A stretch of DNA of 64,000 nucleotides from Roseomonas populi (lineage in GTDB: Bacteria; Pseudomonadota; Alphaproteobacteria; Acetobacterales; Acetobacteraceae). The notes beneath the pieces are model-generated. The model ran no database searches. It was not told the DNA's origin and worked only from the letters and a program-made list of their open reading frames with translations. Shown here one piece after another: positions 1-8,333 of this stretch. The number at the start of each line of letters is the position of its first letter. Within the stretch, counting starts at the first letter, position 1. The DNA lies in assembly GCF_024594815.1 (NCBI RefSeq), contig NZ_JANJOU010000003.1, positions 62,001 to 126,000 on the forward strand. The letters are read 5' to 3'. The translations under genes were made by a program, and so were the position numbers.

Positions 1-1704
1 CGGCGGCAGCGGGGCGCGTGGCGCGAAGGGATCGGGCTCCACGTCGAAGTTATTTGCCGCGTCCGTCTCCGACATCCAGGGCAGGCTCTGAAGCGGCAGG
101 CGGAAGCCGATGGCGCTGTCCCCGGGCACGAGGAAGAGGTGCTCGCCCCGCAGGAACCAGCGGCCGGATTGCCAGCGCCGCACCCCGTCGCGGAACACGC
201 GGCGGATCGGCAGCACGCTGCCCACGGAAGCGGAAAGCCCCCCGCCGTAAACGCGCGCCAGCCGCGCCCGCTCCAACGGGTCGCGCAGCTTCGCGTCCTC
301 CACCACCACGTTGGCGGGCAGGCGGTGCTCCCGCCACAGGTAGTAGTGGATGTCCTCATAGGCCGGGGTCACCAGCCCAGGGTCCACCTGCAGCCGCTCC
401 GCCAGCGAGGCGGCGAAGCGCGCCGCGTCATCCGCCGTGGCGTTGTCCCTGTCGTCGTCGGAGGCCAGCAGGGACGGATCGCGCCACACCGGCTCCCCGT
501 CCTTGCGCCAATGGCAGAGCAGCGCCCAGCGCGGCAACTGCTCGCCCGGGTAGTGTTTGCCCACCGCATATTGGAGGGCCGCCCCCGGCGCCCAGCGATC
601 GGCCAGGCGGCGCAGCAGGCGGCCGGCATAGGCGCGCTTGGTCGGGCCCAGGGCGTCGGTGTTCCACTCCGCCGCGTCCATGTTGTCCGCGGCGATGAAG
701 GTGGGCTCGCCGCCCATGGTCAGGCGGATGCCGCCCGCCGCCAGCTTGCGGTCCACCTCCCGCCCCTGGGCGAGGATCGCCTGCCACTGGGCTTCCGTGT
801 AGGGCTTGGTGACGCGCGGCGTCTCCACCACCCGCTTCACGTGCATCTCGAAGCCGAACTCGGTTTCGGCCGGCTCCACCATGCCGGAGATGGGCGCGGC
901 GGAGGAAGGCTCCGGCGTCGCCGCCAGCGGGATATGCCCCTCGCCCGTCAGCAGGCCGGAGGTCGGGTCCAGGCCGATCCAGCCGGCGCCGGGCAGGTAA
1001 ACCTCGGCCCAGGCGTGCAGGTCGGTGAAGTCCTCCGTCGGGCCCTGCGGCCCCTCCAGCGGCTTCACGTCCGGCACGAGCTGGATGAGGTAGCCGGAGA
1101 CGAAGCGCGCCGCGTAGCCCAGGTGCCGCAGCGCCTGCACCAGCACCCAGGCGCTGTCCCGGCAGGATCCCTTGCACTGGCCCAGCGTCTCCTCGGCCGT
1201 CCAGACGCCCGGCTCCATGCGGACGACGTAGGACACCTTCGCCTGAAGCCGCTGGTTCAGCGCGACCAGCATCCCCACCGTGGCCTGGCCCTCGTGCTGC
1301 GGCGTCTCGGCCAGGAAGGCGGAGAGAAGAGGCCCGGCGGGCTCCACGCGGCGGAAGGGCGCCAGTTCCGATTCCAGCACCGGGTCGTAGGCGAAGGGCC
1401 AGGTCTCGGCTTCCGGCTCCAGGAAGAAGTCGAAGGGGTTGATGGTGGCCATGTCGGCCAGCAGGTCCACGGTCACGTCGAAATGCGTCACGCGCTCGGG
1501 GAAGACCACGCGGGCCTGGAAATTCCCCTGCGGGTCCTGCTGCCAGTTCACGAAGTGGCCGGCGGGCTCGATCTTCAGCGAATAGGAAATGATGGGGGTG
1601 CGCGCGTGCGGCGCCGGCCGCAGGCGGATGACCTGCGGGCCGAGCGAGACCGGCCGCTCGTACTTGTAGCTGGTGCGATGCGTCAGGGCGACGTGCAGGG
1701 GCAT
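1..1704 (-). CDS. DUF2126 / transglutaminase-like protein, N-terminal part (runs off the left edge)
   Basis: Partial gene: 568 codons are visible and the reading frame is still open at base 1. The start is the ATG at 1702-1704 (MPLHVALTHRTSYKY), the usual opening of transglutaminase-like cysteine peptidases with an N-terminal beta domain. The core triad is recognisable: Cys181 in GSCRDSAWVL, His230 in LHAWAEVYLP and Asp246 in GLDPTSG. Beyond about residue 290 the sequence continues into the DUF2126 region (RLTMGGEPTF, then a tryptophan-rich stretch). Full-length members have about 1100 residues, so roughly half is missing. Family members are often annotated as transglutaminases, but the physiological substrate is unknown to me. 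Long open frames on the opposite strand here have no recognisable protein character. Confidence 0.93.
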   Translation of the reverse strand, partial: MPLHVALTHRTSYKYERPVSLGPQVIRLRPAPHARTPIISYSLKIEPAGHFVNWQQDPQGNFQARVVFPERVTHFDVTVDLLADMATINPFDFFLEPEAETWPFAYDPVLESELAPFRRVEPAGPLLSAFLAETPQHEGQATVGMLVALNQRLQAKVSYVVRMEPGVWTAEETLGQCKGSCRDSAWVLVQALRHLGYAARFVSGYLIQLVPDVKPLEGPQGPTEDFTDLHAWAEVYLPGAGWIGLDPTSGLLTGEGHIPLAATPEPSSAAPISGMVEPAETEFGFEMHVKRVVETPRVTKPYTEAQWQAILAQGREVDRKLAAGGIRLTMGGEPTFIAADNMDAAEWNTDALGPTKRAYAGRLLRRLADRWAPGAALQYAVGKHYPGEQLPRWALLCHWRKDGEPVWRDPSLLASDDDRDNATADDAARFAASLAERLQVDPGLVTPAYEDIHYYLWREHRLPANVVVEDAKLRDPLERARLARVYGGGLSASVGSVLPIRRVFRDGVRRWQSGRWFLRGEHLFLVPGDSAIGFRLPLQSLPWMSETDAANNFDVEPDPFAPRAPLPP

Positions 1705-1967
1705 GGGTCGGGCTTCACCGTCGTCAGGGCGCGAAGGGAACGGGGCAAGGCCATGCAAGCTTCACGCCCGGGCGGGAACCACGGCCGGGGCCGTGGCGGC
1801 GGCGGCCCCGCGCGGGGGCGATCGGCCGGCTGATAAACCGCGGCCGGGGCCCTGTCCAACGGCTTCGGCCCCGGATCGATGCCCCGGGGGAACATGCCCT
1901 TGCGCGAAATTTGCATGTGGCGGGATGCCACGGCCGCATGCCCGTGATCCGGGCGGCCCGGCTGCCC

Positions 1968-3410
1968 TCAACCCGGCATCCAGTTCCCGTGCAGCCCCTG
2001 CGGCACGCGCTGGGGCATGCGGATCACGGCCACCGGCGCCTCCTCGATCCGCGCGGCGTCGAGCAGGAGGAGGTCGCTCGTTCCCGTCGAGGGGTCGTAG
2101 GCATAGGTGATGAGATAGCCGTCATCCTCCGCCCCGCTGGCCGCACGGGGGATGAAGACCGGCTCACCGAGCACGCGGTTGCCTGCATCGTGCTGCCGCG
2201 TGGCGCCCGTTTCGGCATCCACCTTCACCACGGCGTTGAAGGTCGAGGAGGGCGGGCGCTCCATCGCCAGCGTGCCGGTGCGGGTGGGCAGGTAGATGAA
2301 GCGGGACTCCCGGGCGGTGCGCGCGTCGTTGATGCGCGGGAATTCCGTGACGAAATCGGCGAGCCGCTCCTCGCGGAGGCTGCGGGCGGCGGGGTCGATG
2401 ACCATCCGGTGCAGCATCGGTGGCGGGACCGGGCCGGAGGAGGGACCGACATGCAGGCCGTCGTGCCGCACATAGTCCAACACGATCCGGCGTCCCCGCT
2501 CGAAGCCGTTGGCGAAGTGGAAGACGAAGAAAGGCTCCGCCTCCAGCCATGTCACCGCCCCGCCATCCAGGGGCACGAGGCCGATCCGCGTGCCGAGGGA
2601 CGGCCGCCATTGCAGGAAGGATCCGCCCTTCCCGGCCGCCTCCATGTCGAACACGGCGGGGCCGATGAGCAGGACGAGGTGCCGCTCCGTCAGCACGAAG
2701 TCATGGATCATGCTGGGCGCGGCGAGCGGCACGGGAAAGCTGTCCCGCAGAGTGCCGGCCGCGTCGATCCGATGCACCCGCACCACCGGCTCCAGCGCGG
2801 AGTAGGCGATGGCGTAGAGGTCGCCCGTCACGGGATGGCGGCGGTTGTGCGCGCCCATCTCCACCACCTCGCCCGTGCCGGCGGTCCATTCGCCGATCGT
2901 GTCGAGTTCCATGGTCATCTCATAGGCGGGCTGCGCCTCACCGAAGGCGATCAGGTGTCCACCATGCTGCAGCACGTTGATGAAGGCGCCGGTCTTGATC
3001 GGGCCGGGCTCGCCATCCTCGCCGAGAAGGGCGGGATCGACGGGCACGGGATGGAACAGGCTTCCGTAGAGCGCGCGGCCGGCCCGGCGCTCCGCCGCCA
3101 GCCCGCGGGTGCGGACGTAGCGGTTGCGGTAGCGGGCGCGGCCGCCCTCGAAGAAGACGGCGTGCACCATCCCGTCCCCGTCCATGGGATAGGCATAGGC
3201 GATGGGCTTGAAGCGCGGGTTCGGGCCGTTCCGCATATGGGCGCCGCGGAGGTCGGGCGGAATTCGCCCGGCGGTGACGGGCAGGTCCGCGGCGTCGATC
3301 TCCGGCCCGATGGGGGCGAAGTTGCCGCTGAGGTGCGGGTCCTCCGACACCCAGTCTATGGCCGCGGTGTCGAGCGGCGGCATGGCCGTGCCGGCAAGGG
3401 CGGTGCTCAT
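1968..3410 (-). CDS. Carotenoid oxygenase family protein (RPE65/lignostilbene dioxygenase type)
   Basis: 480-aa non-haem iron dioxygenase of the carotenoid cleavage family, which oxidatively splits a polyene or stilbene double bond. All four iron-binding histidines expected of the seven-bladed propeller are visible: His188 (GAHNRRHP), His236 (MIHDF), His298 (VFHFANG) and His474 (GLHGNW), the last near the C-terminus as usual. The N-terminal signature (SGNFAPIGPE, then IPPDLRGAHMRNGPNP) is also typical. The start chosen is the ATG at 3408-3410, 31 bp after the stop of the upstream membrane-protein gene; an in-frame extension to 3530 would overlap that gene. It is the third gene of a TetR - membrane protein - oxygenase operon. 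The substrate cannot be told from sequence. Confidence 0.95.
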   Translation of the reverse strand: MSTALAGTAMPPLDTAAIDWVSEDPHLSGNFAPIGPEIDAADLPVTAGRIPPDLRGAHMRNGPNPRFKPIAYAYPMDGDGMVHAVFFEGGRARYRNRYVRTRGLAAERRAGRALYGSLFHPVPVDPALLGEDGEPGPIKTGAFINVLQHGGHLIAFGEAQPAYEMTMELDTIGEWTAGTGEVVEMGAHNRRHPVTGDLYAIAYSALEPVVRVHRIDAAGTLRDSFPVPLAAPSMIHDFVLTERHLVLLIGPAVFDMEAAGKGGSFLQWRPSLGTRIGLVPLDGGAVTWLEAEPFFVFHFANGFERGRRIVLDYVRHDGLHVGPSSGPVPPPMLHRMVIDPAARSLREERLADFVTEFPRINDARTARESRFIYLPTRTGTLAMERPPSSTFNAVVKVDAETGATRQHDAGNRVLGEPVFIPRAASGAEDDGYLITYAYDPSTGTSDLLLLDAARIEEAPVAVIRMPQRVPQGLHGNWMPG

Positions 3411-3441
3411 GCGGGCGGACTCCCCTTCGCCGGGCGGTGCT

Positions 3442-3984
3442 TCAGGCCCGCTGGCGCCTGGATGCGGCGTAGCTCTTCGTGAAAAGGATCGCCCCGGCAA
3501 GGGCAAGGACGATGACCACCACGCCGGCATTCGTCGGCAGGCCCGGCACCAGCAGCAGCGCCGCTTCCGCCGCCACCATCACCGCGAAGGCCAGGGCCCA
3601 GGCGGCGGAGATGATGTTGTTGGTGCGGAGGAAGCCCGGGCTGTCCCAATGCTCCCGCGGCACGCTCTCCCGCGCGTAGCTCATGGTGAAAGGCCGGCCC
3701 AGCGCGATGGAGAGGAGCACGATGGCGAGCAGCCCGGCATCAATGACAAGGCGCGTGGCAATGATGGAGAGCGCGCCGCCGGACAGCCAGGTGTAGGCAG
3801 CCACGGCAACGAAGAGGATGCAGGTCCCGACCTCCAGGATCCGCATTCCCGTACCCTGGCGCCTGGCGCGGAAGACGAGGAAAGCGGCGACGGCGGCCCC
3901 CGCCAGCAGCGCGGGCAGCGGCCCGGCATGGTTCGAGATCACGGCGAAGGCGATGAAGGGCGCGAAGGCGAGCAGGATGCCCAT
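3442..3984 (-). CDS. Small multi-spanning membrane protein of unknown function
   Basis: 180 aa with about five or six hydrophobic segments: residues 3-18, 24-38, 50-66, 72-95, 125-145 and 150-170. A central loop (SYARESVPREHWDSPGF) carries the only strongly polar stretch. I do not recognise a named family with certainty; it has the look of the small septation-A/VIT-like integral proteins often left as hypothetical. It sits between a TetR regulator (30 bp upstream) and a carotenoid oxygenase (31 bp downstream), all on one strand, so co-transcription is likely. A role in handling the lipophilic substrate or product of the oxygenase would fit the context but is inference. Confidence 0.85.
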   Translation of the reverse strand: MGILLAFAPFIAFAVISNHAGPLPALLAGAAVAAFLVFRARRQGTGMRILEVGTCILFVAVAAYTWLSGGALSIIATRLVIDAGLLAIVLLSIALGRPFTMSYARESVPREHWDSPGFLRTNNIISAAWALAFAVMVAAEAALLLVPGLPTNAGVVVIVLALAGAILFTKSYAASRRQRA

Positions 3985-4014
3985 GATGGTGTTCTCCCGT
4001 GTTCCGTTCCGGCG

Positions 4015-4635
4015 TCAGGCGAGGCGGACGGCGCCGAGCACCGCCTCCGCGAAGGCGAGTTCATCAGGTGGCCCCGGCAGGGCGCCGAGGGTTCCCTTCA
4101 GCCGCCCGTCGAGCATCAGCATCGCGTAGCCATGGACGAGTGACCAAAGGGCGATCCCCTCCGCCGCGCGCTGCAGGGGCGATGCCGGCGGCGCATCGGG
4201 GCGCCCGGACAACGCGCTGCGGAGCACCTCCCGCGCGGCCGCGATCGCGTCCCGCAGGGCCGGGCGCATCGCGTCCAGCCGCTCGCCCCGGAACATGAGG
4301 AGGAAGAGCTGCGGGTTCTCCCGCGCGAAGGCGACATAGGCGCGGCCCATGGCCAGCGCGCGGGCGCGCTGCTCCTCGCCCGCCGCCGCCACCGCCGCCG
4401 AGAGCGCGGCGGCGAAGCGGCGGTAGCCCGAGGCGGCCAGCTCGCTCAGCAGGCCGGAGAGGTCGCCGAAATGGTTGGCGGGCGCCGCGTGCGTCACCCC
4501 CGCGGCGCGGGACACGGCGCGCAGGGTCAGCCCCTGCAGCCCCTCGACCCGCAGCAGCGCCTCCGCCTCCGTCAGCAGGGCCTGCTTCAGGTCGCCATGG
4601 TGATACGAACGGCTCTGAAGGATCGGGCTCGCCAT
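4015..4635 (-). CDS. TetR/AcrR family transcriptional regulator
   Basis: 206 aa. The N-terminal TetR helix-turn-helix is clear (residues about 10-60: YHHGDLKQALLTEAEALL, then LTLRAVSRAAGVTHAAPANH). The C-terminal ligand domain resembles the WHG-type domain (ALWSLVHGYAML near residue 165). It heads an operon with a membrane protein and a carotenoid oxygenase and probably represses it. The start is the ATG at 4633-4635; a good promoter (TTGACG, 17-bp spacer, TAAACA) lies so close upstream that the transcript would be almost leaderless. A TTTAC-GCTG-GTAAG palindrome overlaps the -10 element, as expected for autorepression. Confidence 0.94.
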   Translation of the reverse strand: MASPILQSRSYHHGDLKQALLTEAEALLRVEGLQGLTLRAVSRAAGVTHAAPANHFGDLSGLLSELAASGYRRFAAALSAAVAAAGEEQRARALAMGRAYVAFARENPQLFLLMFRGERLDAMRPALRDAIAAAREVLRSALSGRPDAPPASPLQRAAEGIALWSLVHGYAMLMLDGRLKGTLGALPGPPDELAFAEAVLGAVRLA

Positions 4636-4642
4636 GCCCGAA

Positions 4643-4671
4643 TGTTTACGCTGGTAAGTTTACACCGTCAA
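4643..4671 (-). promoter_or_regulatory. Promoter and putative TetR operator of the carotenoid oxygenase operon
   Basis: On the minus strand, -35 TTGACG (4666-4671), a 17-bp spacer and -10 TAAACA (4643-4648). The palindrome TTTAC-GCTG-GTAAG (4645-4658, one mismatch) covers the -10 box and part of the spacer; a further GTAAAC copy follows. A start point about 7 bp after the -10 would fall at about 4636, directly at the ATG (4635), so the mRNA would be leaderless or nearly so. The elements are read from sequence; the regulatory role is inferred from the adjacent TetR gene. Confidence 0.6.
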
Positions 4672-4690
4672 CATGAATCCGGAACGTTCT

Positions 4691-4726
4691 CGCGGCGGCC
4701 CGCCCTTCCATGGCGGGGCCGCCGCG
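4691..4726 (-). terminator. GC-rich hairpin downstream of the yghU-type gene
   Basis: A near-perfect inverted repeat (CGCGGCGGCCCGCC at 4691-4704 against GGCGGGGCCGCCGCG at 4712-4726, one bulged base) lies 11 bp past the stop of the glutathione transferase gene. No T tract follows on the minus strand, so it may stabilise a 3' end rather than terminate intrinsically. Confidence 0.4.
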
Positions 4727-4737
4727 ACCCCTGCCGG

Positions 4738-5613
4738 CTATGCCTGCGCCGCCAGCTTGTCCTGCGTCCGCGTTTCGAAGTCCGAGGCGTCGTGCCGCTC
4801 GTGCAACTGGCCGGAGGGCTCGCCGGTCACGCGGTTCACCATGCGCCCGCGCTGCACCGCCGGCCGCGCCAGGATGGCGTCCGCCCAGCGCAGCACGTTC
4901 TTGTATTCCCCCACGCCCAGGAACTCGGCCGCGCCATAGGACCAGCCCTTCACCAGCCCGGCATACCAGGGGAAATTCGCCATGTCGGCGATGGTGTAGT
5001 CGGGCCCGGCCACGTACTCGCTCTCGCCCAGGCGCGTGTCCAGCACGTGCAGCAGCCGCTTCGTCTCCATGGTGAAGCGGTCGATCGCGTACTCGATCTT
5101 CGTCGGCGCGTAGGCGTAGAAGTGGCCGAAGCCGCCGCCCAGATAGGGCGCGCTGCCCATCTGCCAGAACAGCCAGGAGAGGCACTCGGCCCGCGCCGCG
5201 CCCTCCTTTGGCAGGAAGGCCCCGAACTTCTCGGCCAGGTACATCAGGATGGCGCCGGATTCGAACACGCGCACCGGCTCCGGCCCGCTGCGGTCCATCA
5301 GGGCGGGGATCTTCGAATTGGGGTTCACCCCCACGAAGCCGCTGCCGAACTGGTCGCCATCCCCGATCTTGATCAGCCAGGCATCGTATTCCGCGCCGGC
5401 GTGCCCGAGGGCCAGGAGCTCCTCCAGCAGGATCGTGACCTTCTGCCCGTTCGGCGTCGCCAGGGAATAGAGCTGCAGCGGGTGGCGCCCCACCGGCAGC
5501 TCCTTCTCATGCGTAGCCCCGGAAATGGGCCGATTAATATTGGCAAAACGGCCGCCATTCCCGGGGTTCCAGGTCCAGACCTTGGGCGGCGTGTACTCGG
5601 GCGCGTCGGCCAT
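4738..5613 (-). CDS. yghU: Glutathione S-transferase family, YghU-type disulfide-bond oxidoreductase
   Basis: 291 aa, the expected length for the Nu-class GST YghU. The N-terminal extension typical of the family is present (PPKVWTWNPGNGGRFANINR), followed by the thioredoxin-like domain with the TPNGQKVTILLEEL segment (about residues 50-70), the cis-proline region NPNSKIPAL and the ESGAILMYLAEK segment (about residues 118-130). The all-helical C-terminal domain contains LFWQMGSAPYLGGGFGHFY, highly conserved in YghU proteins. These enzymes bind two glutathiones and reduce disulfides or organic peroxides in the cytosol. It stands alone, with a GC-rich hairpin after the stop and its promoter in the gap before the dehydratase. 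Confidence 0.95.
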   Translation of the reverse strand: MADAPEYTPPKVWTWNPGNGGRFANINRPISGATHEKELPVGRHPLQLYSLATPNGQKVTILLEELLALGHAGAEYDAWLIKIGDGDQFGSGFVGVNPNSKIPALMDRSGPEPVRVFESGAILMYLAEKFGAFLPKEGAARAECLSWLFWQMGSAPYLGGGFGHFYAYAPTKIEYAIDRFTMETKRLLHVLDTRLGESEYVAGPDYTIADMANFPWYAGLVKGWSYGAAEFLGVGEYKNVLRWADAILARPAVQRGRMVNRVTGEPSGQLHERHDASDFETRTQDKLAAQA

Positions 5614-5705
5614 AATTTCGGATCCTTCCGAGTCTCGATTGCCCCAAGACTATGCGCTGCCCGGCGCCGGGGCAGCCCGCCCCGGCCTTCAACCGCCCGC
5701 GAGCG

Positions 5706-7409
5706 CTATTCCTCCTCGGCCTCCCCGGCCAGGAAGTCGAAATCCACGCCCTTGTCGGCCTGCATCACCGTGTCGTGGAACAGCTTGGCGTAGCCGCGCT
5801 TCGGCGCGGGCCGCGGTGGGGTGAACCCGGCCGCGCGGCGCTCCAGCTCAGCCTCGTCCACCAGCAGCTCGATGCGGCGATTGGCTGTGTCCAGCCGGAT
5901 GCGGTCGCCGTCCCGCACCAGGCCGAGCGGGCCGCCCACCGCGGCCTCGGGCGTGATGTGCAGCACGATGGTGCCGAAGGCCGTGCCGGACATGCGGGCA
6001 TCGGAGATGCGGACCATGTCCTTCACCCCGGCCTGGGCAAGCTTCCTGGGAATGGGCAGGTAACCCGCCTCCGGCATCCCCGGCGCGCCCTTGGGGCCGG
6101 CGTTCTGCAGCACCAGCACGTCGTCGGCCGTCACGTCCAGATCCGGGTCGTCGATGCGATTGGTCATGTCCTCGACGCTGGTGAAGACGACGGCGCGGCC
6201 CTCATGCTGGAGAAGCCCGGGCGTGGCGGCGGCGTGCTTGATCACGGCACCGCCGGGGCAGAGGTTGCCGCGCAGCACGGCCATGCCGCCGGTGCTCTTC
6301 AGCGGGTTGCTGCGCGGGCGGATGACGGTCTGGCCCGGCACGTCCTCGGCCAGGTTCATGTAGTCGCGCAGCGTGCCGCCCAGCACGGTCGGCGCGTCGA
6401 GGTCGAGGAAGGGCTCCAGCTCCTGCAGCAGCCGCGGCACGGCACCGGCATGGTGCAGGTGCTCCATGTAGTGATCGCCCGAGGGCTTCAGGTCCACGAG
6501 CACGGGCACCTCCCGCCCGATCGCGTCGAACTCCTCCAGGTCCACCTCCAGCCCCGCACGGCCGGCGATGGCGGCGAGGTGGACGAGGCCATTGGTGGAG
6601 CCGCCGATCGCCTGCAGCACCACCATCGCGTTGCGGAGGGAGCCCTTCGTGACGAGTGCCTTCGGCGCCGGCCCCTGGCGCCGCGCCATCTCCACCGCCA
6701 CGCGCCCCGTTGCCTCGCCGCAGCGCAGCCGTTCCGCGTGCGGGGCGGGGATGGCGGCGGAATAGGGCAGCGAGAGCCCCATCGCCTCGATCATGCAGGC
6801 CATGGTGCTGGCGGTGCCCATCACCATGCAGGTGCCGACAGAGGGCGCGAGCCGCCCGCTGATGACCTCGATCTCCGCCTCGTCGATCTTGCCGGCCCGG
6901 TGCTGGCCCCAGAGGCGCCGGCAATCCGTGCAGGCGCCCAGCACCTCGCCCCGGTGGTGCCCCACCACCATCGGACCCACGGGCAGCACCACGGCGGGAA
7001 TGCCGGCGCTCGCCGCCCCCATGATCTGCGCGGGCAGCGTCTTGTCGCAGCCGCCGATCAGCACCACCGCGTCCATCGGCTGGGCGCGGATCATCTCCTC
7101 CGTGTCCATGGACATGAGGTTGCGCAGGTACATGGAGGTGGGGTGGGAGAAGCTCTCGTGGATCGAAATGGTCGGGAAGGCCATCGGCAGCCCGCCCGAG
7201 AGCATCACGCCGCGCCTGACAGCCTCGATCAACTGCGGCGCGTTGCCGTGGCAGGGGTTGAAGTCGCTCGCCGTGTCCGTGATGCCGATGATCGGCCGGT
7301 CCAGCGCGTCGTCCGAGTACCCCGCCGCCTTGATGAAGGCCTTGCGCAGGAACAGCGAGAACCCCGCATCCCCGTAGCTCGTCAGTCCCTTGCGGAGCCC
7401 TTGCGCCAT
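5706..7409 (-). CDS. IlvD/EDD family dehydratase (dihydroxy-acid or sugar-acid dehydratase)
   Basis: 567-aa Fe-S dehydratase. Cysteines expected to hold the cluster are Cys53 (NPCHGNAP), Cys121 (GGCDKTLP) and Cys194 (SVGTCMVMG); Lys123 follows in the DK pair. The extra CTDCRRLWGQHRAGK segment (about 160-174) is commoner in the sugar-acid branch (arabonate/xylonate-type) than in the biosynthetic IlvD of valine and isoleucine synthesis. The reaction is loss of water from a 2,3-dihydroxy acid to give a 2-keto acid. No other branched-chain or sugar-acid genes lie nearby, so the substrate stays open. The start is the ATG at 7407-7409. Confidence 0.93.
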   Translation of the reverse strand: MAQGLRKGLTSYGDAGFSLFLRKAFIKAAGYSDDALDRPIIGITDTASDFNPCHGNAPQLIEAVRRGVMLSGGLPMAFPTISIHESFSHPTSMYLRNLMSMDTEEMIRAQPMDAVVLIGGCDKTLPAQIMGAASAGIPAVVLPVGPMVVGHHRGEVLGACTDCRRLWGQHRAGKIDEAEIEVISGRLAPSVGTCMVMGTASTMACMIEAMGLSLPYSAAIPAPHAERLRCGEATGRVAVEMARRQGPAPKALVTKGSLRNAMVVLQAIGGSTNGLVHLAAIAGRAGLEVDLEEFDAIGREVPVLVDLKPSGDHYMEHLHHAGAVPRLLQELEPFLDLDAPTVLGGTLRDYMNLAEDVPGQTVIRPRSNPLKSTGGMAVLRGNLCPGGAVIKHAAATPGLLQHEGRAVVFTSVEDMTNRIDDPDLDVTADDVLVLQNAGPKGAPGMPEAGYLPIPRKLAQAGVKDMVRISDARMSGTAFGTIVLHITPEAAVGGPLGLVRDGDRIRLDTANRRIELLVDEAELERRAAGFTPPRPAPKRGYAKLFHDTVMQADKGVDFDFLAGEAEEE

Positions 7410-7492
7410 TCGTCCCGTTCCCGTCCCTCGCGGCTCTCAGACCGCCGGGTGCATGAGCCAACCCCCGCACCGCCTTGTCAACGGAGCGTGGC

Positions 7493-7521
7493 TTGCCGCG
7501 TCCTGGCCGCGCCGATATAGC
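7493..7521 (+). promoter_or_regulatory. Promoter of the mod operon
   Basis: -35 TTGCCG (7493-7498), 17-bp spacer, -10 TATAGC (7516-7521), with a start expected near 7528 and modA beginning at 7551. I looked for a ModE-type inverted pair of TATA half-sites and found no convincing second half. Confidence 0.5.
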
Positions 7522-7550
7522 CGAACGGGAACAACGACCGGGTAACTCCC

Positions 7551-8333
7551 ATGCGTCGCAAGCTTCTCTGCGCCGTCGCCGCCACCCTGGCGCTCGCCGT
7601 CACGGGGCTTCCAGCCCGTGCGCAGGAGGGACCGACCGTCTTCGCCGCGGCCAGCCTGACGGACGCGATGCGCGCCCTTGGCCAGGCCTGGGCCGCCAAG
7701 GGCAACCCCGCCCCGCGCTTCTCCTTCGCCGCCTCCTCGGCCCTGGCCCGCCAGATGGAGCAGGGTGCGCCTGCCGACATCTTCGCCAGCGCGGACGAGC
7801 CCTGGATGGACTACGTCCAGCAGCGCGACCTGATCGTGAACGGCACCCGCGTCTCGCCGCTGGCCAATGCCCTGGTCCTCGTCGCCCCGGCCGATAGCCG
7901 GCAGGCGCCGGTCACCATCGCGCGCGACACGAACCTCGCAGCCCTCCTCGGCGCGAATGGCCGCATCGCGACCGGCGACCCCTCCAACGTGCCGGTGGGC
8001 AAGTACGCGCAGGCCGCGCTGACCTGGATGGGCCAGTGGGACGCGCTGAACCCCCGCATCGCCCGCGCCGACAACGTCCGCTCCGCCCTGTTGCTGGTGG
8101 AGCGCGGCGAGGCCCCGCTCGGCATCGTCTATGCCACCGACGCCGCCGCCTCCCGGGGAGTGAAGGTGATCGGCACCTTCCCGCGCGAGAGCCATCCGGC
8201 CGTCACCTACCCCTTCGCCCTCGCCCGCCGCGCGGAGGGCAACCCGCAGGCCCGCGCCTTCCTCGCCTTCGCCACCGGGCCGGAAGCCGCCGAGACCTAC
8301 CGCCGCCTCGGCTTCGCGCTGCGCGGCGAATAG
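7551..8333 (+). CDS. modA: Molybdate ABC transporter, periplasmic substrate-binding protein
   Basis: 260 aa. A cleavable Sec signal peptide is plain (MRRKLLCAVAATLALAVTG, ending ARAQ near residue 24), then the ModA fold: VFAAASLTDAMRAL (residues about 30-43), FSFAASSALARQMEQGAPAD (about 57-76), which carries oxyanion-binding serines, and DPSNVPVGKYAQ (about 144-155). It captures molybdate (or tungstate) in the periplasm and hands it to ModB. It is the first gene of modABC plus molbindin; its TAG stop is immediately followed by the GTG start of modB. Confidence 0.97.
   Translation: MRRKLLCAVAATLALAVTGLPARAQEGPTVFAAASLTDAMRALGQAWAAKGNPAPRFSFAASSALARQMEQGAPADIFASADEPWMDYVQQRDLIVNGTRVSPLANALVLVAPADSRQAPVTIARDTNLAALLGANGRIATGDPSNVPVGKYAQAALTWMGQWDALNPRIARADNVRSALLLVERGEAPLGIVYATDAAASRGVKVIGTFPRESHPAVTYPFALARRAEGNPQARAFLAFATGPEAAETYRRLGFALRGE

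Noticed and set aside
139-1833. Long open frame on the plus strand opposite the transglutaminase-like gene
   Set aside because: In this GC-rich DNA the antisense frames stay open; the encoded sequence is His/Arg/Gly-rich without any motif, while the minus strand gives a full transglutaminase core.
5652-7520. 622-codon plus-strand frame opposite the IlvD/EDD gene
   Set aside because: Composition (His/Arg/Gly/Val without hydrophobic core patterns) is that of a codon shadow; the minus strand encodes an intact dehydratase.
7493-7550. ModE-type operator in front of modA
   Set aside because: Only a single TATA half-site is present; no inverted partner at the required spacing, and no modE gene in the window.
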